A stretch of 25,876 bases of DNA from JBDTSW01 sp051004675 (lineage in GTDB: Bacteria > Actinomycetota > Thermoleophilia > Solirubrobacterales > 70-9). The translations under genes and the position numbers were made by a program. Numbering within the stretch: position 1 is the first letter of the stretch; every line of letters begins with the position of its first letter. Shown here piece after piece: positions 20,717-25,876 of this stretch. Below the pieces are notes generated by a model. It made no database searches, had not been told where the DNA came from, and was given only the letters and a program-made list of their open reading frames with translations. The stretch is taken from contig JBPCKC010000097.1 of the NCBI GenBank assembly GCA_051004675.1, forward strand, positions 1 to 25,876, read 5' to 3'.

Positions 20717-23655
20717 CAGCGAGGCCTCCCGTGCTTGCGCCGCTTCTGCTGGCGGCGCTTGCGCCGCGCCTCGCGCGCAGCTTCCTTCTCGGACCCGGCC
20801 TCGCTGCGGCCCTCCTCGGCCGTGGTCGCGAGCGGCCGTTCGGATCCCTGCGAGTCACGCGCGGGGCCGGTCGCCGCACCGGCGCCTGGCGTCGGCGGCG
20901 TCGCCCGCTCCACGGGTGCCTCGTCGTTGGCGACCCCTGCGCCTCCCCCAACCTCGGAAGGCGGAGCGGCGGCGCCCGGGGGCAGGGTCCCGCCCGTGGC
21001 GAGGGAGTGGCGCTCCGCCTCGTCGATCTTCGCGACGACGTTCTGCTCGGGGAAGGTCGGGACGTAGCCCATCGCCTCGATGATCCTCGCGCGCCGGCTG
21101 CGATAGGCGGGCTCGCGCTCCTTCCAGTGCGCCAGCACCGGCGAGGCGATCAGGATCGAGGAGTAGGTACCGGAGGCGACGCCGACCATCATCGCGAAGG
21201 CGAAGTCGCGCAGCGTCTCGCCGCCGAAGACGAGCAGCACGCCGATCAGGAAAACGGTCGAGAGCCCGGTGATGAGCGACCGGGTGAGGACCTCGTTCAT
21301 CGAGCGGTTGACGATCTGGGAGAACGCCGCGCGCGGCATCCGCGGCACGTTCTCGCGGATGCGGTCAAGCACGATGATCGTGTCGTACATCGAGTAGCCG
21401 AGGATGGTCAGGAACGCGGCCACGGTCGCGCTCGTCACCTCCTGGCCCACGAGCGCATACACGCCCGCCGTGATCAGGATGTCGTGCACCAGGGCGATCA
21501 GCACCGGCACCGCGTACTTGCCCTCGAACCGGATCGCCACGTAGGCGCAGATGACCAGGAGGGAGAAGATGATCGCGACGACGGCGCTGCGCGCCACCTG
21601 CTCGCCGAAGGTGGGGCCGATCGACTGCGAGTCGAACCCCTGGTCGCCCCCCGTCAGGCCGAACTCGGCGTCCAGCGCCTCTTGCGCCACGCCCACCTGG
21701 TCGGGCGGGATCTTGGCCTGGATCTGCAGCACGTTCTCGCCGAAGTCCGCCCCCTCGGTCGAGTTGGTCTCCTGGATCTCGGCGGAGTCGGCGCCGTCCA
21801 CGCCGCCGCGGGTGAGCGCCGTGCGGACCTCCTCGGCGCTCGCCTCCTCCTCCAGCGCGACGGTCAGCCGCGTGCCGGACTCGAAGTCGATCCCCAGGTT
21901 GAGTTGCTTCGTGGCGAAGGAGAAGGCGCCGACGAGCAGGATGATCCCCGACACCGAGAAGAACCAGCGGCTGGCGCCGATGAAGTCGAAGTGCCACCCC
22001 TCCCCATCGCCCGAGGCGCCGAGGGCGGCCGGCGAGCGCATGAAGCGAGCGCGGCCGAACGCGCCGAGGATCGCCTGGGTGAAGAGCACCGCGGTGAAGA
22101 GCGAGACGATCGTGCCGATGCCGAGCGTGAACGCGAACCCCTTGACGCCGGCGGACGCCAGCACGAACAGGATGAAGGCCGTGATCAAAGTGATCACGTT
22201 CGCGTCGATAATCGTCGCGATCCCCTTGCGATAGCCGGTTGCGATCGCCGAGGCGAGCGACTTGCCCGCGCGCACCTCCTCCTTTATTCGCTCGAAGATG
22301 ACGACGTTGGCGTCCGCCGCGACGCCGATCGTCAGCACCAGGCCCGCCATGCCGGGCAGAGTGAGGGTGATCGGGATGATCTTGATCAGCGCCAGGAAGA
22401 AGACCGCGTAGACCAACAGCCCCAGCCCGGCGACGACCCCCAGGAGCCGGTAGTAGGCCAGCAGGAAGAGGAGGACCAGGACCAGGCCGGCGAGCCCGGC
22501 CTTCAGGCCCTGGTCGAGCGCCTGCTCGCCCAGCGTGGCGGAGACGGTGCTTTGGCTGACCAGGGTGAGGTCCACCGGCAAGGCGCCGATCTGCAGGAAC
22601 TTCGCAAGGTCCTGGGCCTCGGTGATGGTGTCCAGCCCGGAGATCTGCGCGCCGGTTCGCCCGTCGATCCCATCCGGGTTCTCGCAGAAGTTGATGATCG
22701 GCCGCGAGACGATCTCGTTGTCCAGCACGACCGCGAACGAGTCCGAGAACTGATCACCGCCCTCGGGGCGACTGCACTCGCCCGGGGGCGCCTGGGCCGC
22801 GCCGCGCTGCGCGATCCGGCGAGTGACCTTCTGGAAGCTCTCCCGCCCCTGGTCGGTGAAGTCGAAGGTGACGTTCGGCGACCCGCCCTGATCGGTCTGC
22901 TGCTTGGGGTCCTCGATCTCGTCGCCGCTCAGCTCCGGGCGGTCCTTCAGCACGACGTACTCGGTGGGCGAGCTCGTCGCCTCGTCGACCTCCGTCGCCG
23001 GGTCGTCGGGCGGCGAGGGCGACTGGAGCACGACCGTTCCCTGCGGAACCTCGAGGATCTCGGTCCCCTCGGGCTGCGTGCCGTCGGCCGAGTCGAGGAA
23101 GAGGTCCTCCTCGGCCTCGGCCGGCCCGGCCAAGATCTCCAGCGTCTGCTCGTCGAAGAGGTAGTAGCGGGGGCCCTGCGAGGTGCAGAGGCCCTCGAAG
23201 CACTCCGCCTCGCGCTCCGCGGTGGCGGCGACCGCGTCGTAGATGCGCCCGTATTCCTGCTGGCTCGGAGCGAGGTCGGGGTTGCGGTCGAGAAGGTTGC
23301 GCTCGTAGTCGTAGAGGAAGAGCTGCGCCGTCGTGCCGACCTGCTCGATCGCCCGCTCGGCGTTCGAGACGTCGGGAAGGCCGACCTCGATCTGGTCGAC
23401 CCCGATCCGGGCGATCTCAGGCTCGGAGACCCCCAGCTCGTCCGTGCGCTCGCGCAGGATGTCGATTGCGCGATCCATGTCGCTCGGATCGATATTCGGA
23501 TTCTTGGCCGTCGGGTTCGCCTGGTAGACGAGCTCGGTGCCGCCGCGCAGATCGAGCCCAAGCACCGTCTTCTTGGCGGTGGTCGCGTATGCCGACGCGG
23601 CCGTCAGCAGCAGGACGAGCCCGAGGATTACGAGGTTTCGGCGCCGGGTTCCCAT
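20716..23655 (-). CDS. secDF: Fused protein translocase subunit SecDF
   Basis: The 979-residue protein joins SecD and SecF in one chain. The SecD half has a first membrane helix (about 8-26), LGLDLRGGTELVY, a large periplasmic P1 domain with an acidic insert and a Cys pair (152, 157), and five further helices with the GVAADANVVIFERIKEE motif. The SecF half (about 555-880) starts with a helix, has GIDFESGTRLTV and ends with the SMYDTIIVLDRIREN helix region. SecDF uses the proton motive force to help export through SecYEG. A disordered tail of about 100 residues follows, ending in an extremely basic cluster (RRKRRQQKRRKHGRPR). Fusion is known in Bacillus and others; many Actinobacteria keep secD and secF separate. 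No yajC is adjacent. Confidence 0.95.
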   Translation of the reverse strand: MGTRRRNLVILGLVLLLTAASAYATTAKKTVLGLDLRGGTELVYQANPTAKNPNIDPSDMDRAIDILRERTDELGVSEPEIARIGVDQIEVGLPDVSNAERAIEQVGTTAQLFLYDYERNLLDRNPDLAPSQQEYGRIYDAVAATAEREAECFEGLCTSQGPRYYLFDEQTLEILAGPAEAEEDLFLDSADGTQPEGTEILEVPQGTVVLQSPSPPDDPATEVDEATSSPTEYVVLKDRPELSGDEIEDPKQQTDQGGSPNVTFDFTDQGRESFQKVTRRIAQRGAAQAPPGECSRPEGGDQFSDSFAVVLDNEIVSRPIINFCENPDGIDGRTGAQISGLDTITEAQDLAKFLQIGALPVDLTLVSQSTVSATLGEQALDQGLKAGLAGLVLVLLFLLAYYRLLGVVAGLGLLVYAVFFLALIKIIPITLTLPGMAGLVLTIGVAADANVVIFERIKEEVRAGKSLASAIATGYRKGIATIIDANVITLITAFILFVLASAGVKGFAFTLGIGTIVSLFTAVLFTQAILGAFGRARFMRSPAALGASGDGEGWHFDFIGASRWFFSVSGIILLVGAFSFATKQLNLGIDFESGTRLTVALEEEASAEEVRTALTRGGVDGADSAEIQETNSTEGADFGENVLQIQAKIPPDQVGVAQEALDAEFGLTGGDQGFDSQSIGPTFGEQVARSAVVAIIFSLLVICAYVAIRFEGKYAVPVLIALVHDILITAGVYALVGQEVTSATVAAFLTILGYSMYDTIIVLDRIRENVPRMPRAAFSQIVNRSMNEVLTRSLITGLSTVFLIGVLLVFGGETLRDFAFAMMVGVASGTYSSILIASPVLAHWKEREPAYRSRRARIIEAMGYVPTFPEQNVVAKIDEAERHSLATGGTLPPGAAAPPSEVGGGAGVANDEAPVERATPPTPGAGAATGPARDSQGSERPLATTAEEGRSEAGSEKEAAREARRKRRQQKRRKHGRPR

Positions 23656-23735
23656 GTCTCAGGGGGTCGTGAGATCGCTCATCTAGCGGCCCGCCACGGT
23701 GGCCGGGCTCGGCGCCCTGAGGTTATCCGTCGCCA

Positions 23736-24227
23736 CTATTCCGGCGTGAGCACGAGCAGGAGCCCGCCGTCGTCGTCGTAGGCGGGGAAGAGGTCGGCCA
23801 CGGCCTCGGCGGACCGGTCGCCTTCCGCCGTCACCACGACCCGCTTGCCGAGGGAGCGGACTCCCCACTCCAGGGTCGTCTCGAGGGGATCGGTGGAGCC
23901 GTCGTCGTCGGTATCCGCCGCCTCACCCCCATCGCCCCCCGCGCGCCACTCGAGGCCCAGGACCTCGCGGACGGGGCGGCCGATTACCTGCTCGTCGGTG
24001 AGGCCGGTCAGCTCGTAGCCGCCCTTGCCGATGTCGATCAGCCTCCCCTCTCCGTCGCATGTGAAGAACGCAGCGCCAGGCGCCGGGTAGTAGTCGTCGA
24101 GCAGCTCGAAGAGGAAGCCAAAGCCGCATTTCGAGCACCCCTTCGGCCGGTTCGACAGCCCGGCGGTGCGCTCGCCGCTGAGCTCCCGGTTCCCGCAGTT
24201 CGGGCAGATGAAGAACGCCACGCCCAC
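23736..24227 (-). CDS. Zinc-ribbon plus PAS-like domain protein, function unknown
   Basis: The 163-residue protein has an N-terminal zinc ribbon (Cys8/Cys11 in CPNC, Cys31/Cys34 in CSKC). This is joined to a PAS-like segment (about 50-95: FFTCDGEGRLIDIGKGGYELTG, then EVIGRP-type VIGRPVREVLGLE), an acidic linker (about 98-115) and a closing strand pair ending in LLLVLTPE. The PAS reading is by pattern and is moderately secure. It may sense a ligand or bind a nucleic acid or protein partner. It lies 46 nt after ruvB and 80 nt before secDF, where other Actinobacteria often have yajC, but it is not YajC (no membrane helix). The GTG start could be at 24227 or, if the TAGCCT hexamer at 24228-24233 is a leaderless -10, two codons in at 24221. 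Confidence 0.7.
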   Translation of the reverse strand: MGVAFFICPNCGNRELSGERTAGLSNRPKGCSKCGFGFLFELLDDYYPAPGAAFFTCDGEGRLIDIGKGGYELTGLTDEQVIGRPVREVLGLEWRAGGDGGEAADTDDDGSTDPLETTLEWGVRSLGKRVVVTAEGDRSAEAVADLFPAYDDDGGLLLVLTPE

Positions 24228-24233
24228 AGGCTA
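24228..24233 (-). promoter_or_regulatory. Putative leaderless -10 element for the zinc-ribbon/PAS gene
   Basis: On the minus strand TAGCCT abuts the GTG at 24227, but lies exactly six bases before the in-frame GTG at 24221. If it is a real -10 element, the second GTG is the true start and the transcript is leaderless. Confidence 0.28.
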
Positions 24234-24273
24234 GCGACCACGCTCTAAGGGAAACCTCAGGCGCGCGGAGATA

Positions 24274-25332
24274 TCAGAACAGGCTTGCGGCCTGCTCGGG
24301 AAGCTCGACCCCCAGGTGCTCGGCGCCACGCGAGGTGATCACCCGGCCGCGCTGCGTCTTCTTGATCAGTCCCTGCTGGAGCAGGTAGGGCTCGTAGACG
24401 TCCTCGATGGTGTCGGGTTCCTCGTCGACGACGGCCGCGAGCGTCGTCAGGCCGACGGGCCCGCCCGAGAACTTCACGGCGATCGCCTCGAGGATCGCGC
24501 GGTCGTGGCGGTCGAGGCCCAGCGGGTCGACCTCGAGCAGTCCCAGCGCCTCGGTCGCGACGTCGGCTGTCACGACCCCGCTCCTGCGGACCTCGGCGAA
24601 GTCGCGCACACGCTTGAGCAGCCGGTTCGCCACCCGTGGCGTGCCGCGCGAGCGCTCGGCGATCGCGGACGCCCCGTCGTGCTCGATCTCCACGCCGAGG
24701 ATCCCGGCGCTGCGCAGGACGATCCGCGCGAGGTCGACGGCCTCGTAGTGCTCCAGGCGGTGGGACACGCCGAAGCGGTCGAAGAGCGGTTTGGACAGCA
24801 ACCCCGCCCGCGTCGTGGCGCCGATGAGCGTGAACGCCGGCAGGTCGAGGCTGACCGTGCGAGCGCCGGCGCCCTGGCCCAGCACGATCGGAAGGCGCCT
24901 GTCCTCCATCGCCGGGTAGAGCGTTTCCTCCACGGCCGGGTTCAGGCGATGGACCTCGTCGATGAAGAAGACCGCGCCCGGCTCGAGCGCCGTGAGGAAC
25001 GAGGCGATATCACCCTTGCGCTCCAGCGCCGGCCCGGCCGTCTGCACCAGTGGCGCGCCAAGCTCCGCGGCGACGATGTGGGCCAGGGAGGTCTTGCCCA
25101 GGCCCGGTGGTCCAGCCAGGAGCACGTGGTCGAGCGCCTCGTTCCGCCGGCGGGCCGCCTCGATGAAGACCTCGAGCTGTCCTGTGACCTGCTCCTGGTT
25201 TACGAACTCGTCGAGGCGCGGTGGGCGCAGCGAGCGGTCCAGCTCGTCGTCGGGGCCGGCGGCGCGAACCTCGGCCATGGGCTCGGGCTCGGGTGGCACG
25301 TCGGCGAAGTTGGGGTCGCGGGCGATGCTCAC
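24274..25332 (-). CDS. ruvB: Holliday junction branch-migration ATPase RuvB
   Basis: The 352-residue AAA+ protein has Walker A GPPGLGKTS (74-82), Walker B FIDEVHRL with Asp125/Glu126, the sensor/arginine-finger region ATTRAGLLSKPLFDRFG and a C-terminal winged helix (GPVGLTTLAAVVDEEPDTIEDVYEPYL). Length and motifs are standard. RuvB hexamers drive branch migration of Holliday junctions together with RuvA. Its GTG start overlaps the ruvA stop as GTGA, so the two are translationally coupled. Confidence 0.98.
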   Translation of the reverse strand: MSIARDPNFADVPPEPEPMAEVRAAGPDDELDRSLRPPRLDEFVNQEQVTGQLEVFIEAARRRNEALDHVLLAGPPGLGKTSLAHIVAAELGAPLVQTAGPALERKGDIASFLTALEPGAVFFIDEVHRLNPAVEETLYPAMEDRRLPIVLGQGAGARTVSLDLPAFTLIGATTRAGLLSKPLFDRFGVSHRLEHYEAVDLARIVLRSAGILGVEIEHDGASAIAERSRGTPRVANRLLKRVRDFAEVRRSGVVTADVATEALGLLEVDPLGLDRHDRAILEAIAVKFSGGPVGLTTLAAVVDEEPDTIEDVYEPYLLQQGLIKKTQRGRVITSRGAEHLGVELPEQAASLF

Positions 25333-25876
25333 GAGCCCGTCCCGGCCCCGGCCCCGGCCTTGCGCAGGGCCGAGGAGATCAGGATCTCGGCCGACTCCCC
25401 GTCCACCCCGTCGAGCAGCTTGTCGGCCTCGCCGAGCGTGTATCCCAGATGCATGAGCCCGTCGCGGGCCAGCGAGCGGGGGTCGTCGGGGTCGCCGCCG
25501 GCCGCCGGCATGCTCTCCGCGAGCTGGCCCGTCACCTTCTCGCGTAGCTCGACGATCACGCGCTCCGACGTGCGCTTGCCGATCCCCGGCACGGCCTGAA
25601 AGCGCTTGGCGTCCCCGGCCGCGATCGCCCCGAGCAGCTCGCGGGGGGAGCCTCCCGAGAGGATCGCGATCGCCACCTTCGGCCCCACGCCGGAGACCGA
25701 TGTGAGGCTGAGAAACAGGTCGCGCTCCTCCTCGCTCGCGAAGCCGTAGAGGTTGAGCGCGTCGTCGCGGGCCACGAGGTGCGCCTGGAGGGTGGCGTGC
25801 TTGCCCGTGGCGGGCACGGCCTTGAGGGTCTCGGCCGAGACCGCCAGGCGGTACCCGACGCCGGCGGCGTCGATCA
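25329..25876 (-). CDS. ruvA: Holliday junction DNA-binding protein RuvA (5' end outside the window)
   Basis: The frame stays open to the window edge and reads IDAAGVGYRLAVS at the N-terminal side, the OB-fold region of RuvA. Roughly 15-20 residues including the true start are missing, so the GTG at 25817 is internal and not the start. Two helix-hairpin-helix motifs are present: SVSGVGPKVAIAIL and AVPGIGKRTSERVIVEL. The C-terminal domain III that contacts RuvB follows. RuvA tetramers bind the four-way junction and load RuvB. ruvC may lie just upstream, outside the window. Confidence 0.96.
   Translation of the reverse strand, partial: IDAAGVGYRLAVSAETLKAVPATGKHATLQAHLVARDDALNLYGFASEEERDLFLSLTSVSGVGPKVAIAILSGGSPRELLGAIAAGDAKRFQAVPGIGKRTSERVIVELREKVTGQLAESMPAAGGDPDDPRSLARDGLMHLGYTLGEADKLLDGVDGESAEILISSALRKAGAGAGTGS

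Noticed and set aside
23656..23735. The GCCAC/GTGGC palindrome in the gap between the zinc-ribbon/PAS gene and secDF as a terminator
   Set aside because: The stem is short, in G+C-rich sequence, with no T tract; it could arise by chance and secDF probably needs readthrough.
20731..23781. A 1016-codon open frame antisense to secDF
   Set aside because: Its translation is dominated by Arg, Asp, Leu, Val and His as expected for the reverse frame of G+C-rich coding DNA, and the SecDF motifs on the other strand are unmistakable. The same reasoning removes the long antisense frames over GH31 (462-1991), recJ (18130-19860) and rel (16163-17206).
25329..25817. GTG at 25817 as the start of ruvA
   Set aside because: Conserved OB-fold residues (GVGYRL) are encoded upstream of it in the same frame and continue to the window edge.
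1..25876. CRISPR array, insertion sequence, prophage or transferred island
   Set aside because: No regularly spaced repeats, transposase, integrase or att-like duplication of the tRNA end was seen, and base composition looks uniform throughout.

Overview
The window is high-G+C DNA (roughly 70 % by eye; not counted) that is densely coding, with short gaps and many 1-8 nt overlaps. It looks like a chromosomal segment of an actinobacterium. Three things suggest the class Thermoleophilia (Solirubrobacterales/Gaiellales relatives): a secreted protein opening with the 'MIRERLTYANVMSTLAFF' signature that is common there, an actinobacterial ruvAB-secDF-rel neighbourhood, and a CysO-like sulfur carrier beside a threonine-synthase-family gene. 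The placement is inference. No gap exceeds 300 bases. The longest are 5923-6186 (SAM riboswitch and promoters) and 8201-8395 (inverted repeats, no gene seen). No insertion sequence, prophage, integrase or CRISPR array is visible.

Region 1 (1-6186): a tRNA-Arg(CCG) on the plus strand, then a minus-strand block read from right to left. The block starts with a promoter, an S-box (SAM-I) riboswitch with a clear terminator/antiterminator, a threonine-synthase-family PLP enzyme, and a MoaD/CysO-like sulfur carrier ending in Gly-Gly. These are followed by glucose-1-phosphate cytidylyltransferase (rfbF), CDP-glucose 4,6-dehydratase (rfbG) and a secreted GH31 glycosidase. SAM control of a ThrC-like enzyme plus a sulfur carrier points to homocysteine/methionine synthesis from O-phosphohomoserine rather than threonine synthesis. 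This is the most interesting system in the window.

Region 2 (6187-13317, plus strand): CorA-type metal channel, membrane-anchored endonuclease/exonuclease/phosphatase-fold protein, Ap4A-phosphorylase-like HIT protein, phosphomannomutase/phosphoglucomutase, metallo-beta-lactamase hydrolase, diacylglycerol-kinase-family lipid kinase, second HIT protein and an NTF2-like protein. Several starts overlap the preceding stop.

Region 3 (13332-19779, minus strand): recJ, bifunctional rel, a signature-bearing exported repeat protein and a GT2 glycosyltransferase, spaced -4 to +9 nt, so probably one transcript. It is divergent from an OsmC-family gene (19830-20321) across a 50-nt gap.

Region 4 (20441-25876, minus strand): ruvA (cut by the window edge), ruvB, a zinc-ribbon/PAS-like protein, a fused secDF and a small membrane protein overlapping secDF by ATGA. 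No yajC is present; the zinc-ribbon/PAS-like gene sits where yajC often lies.

A recurring feature is a TANNNT-type -10 hexamer about 6 nt upstream of a start codon (GH31, recJ, osmC, corA and others), suggesting that leaderless transcripts are common in this organism.
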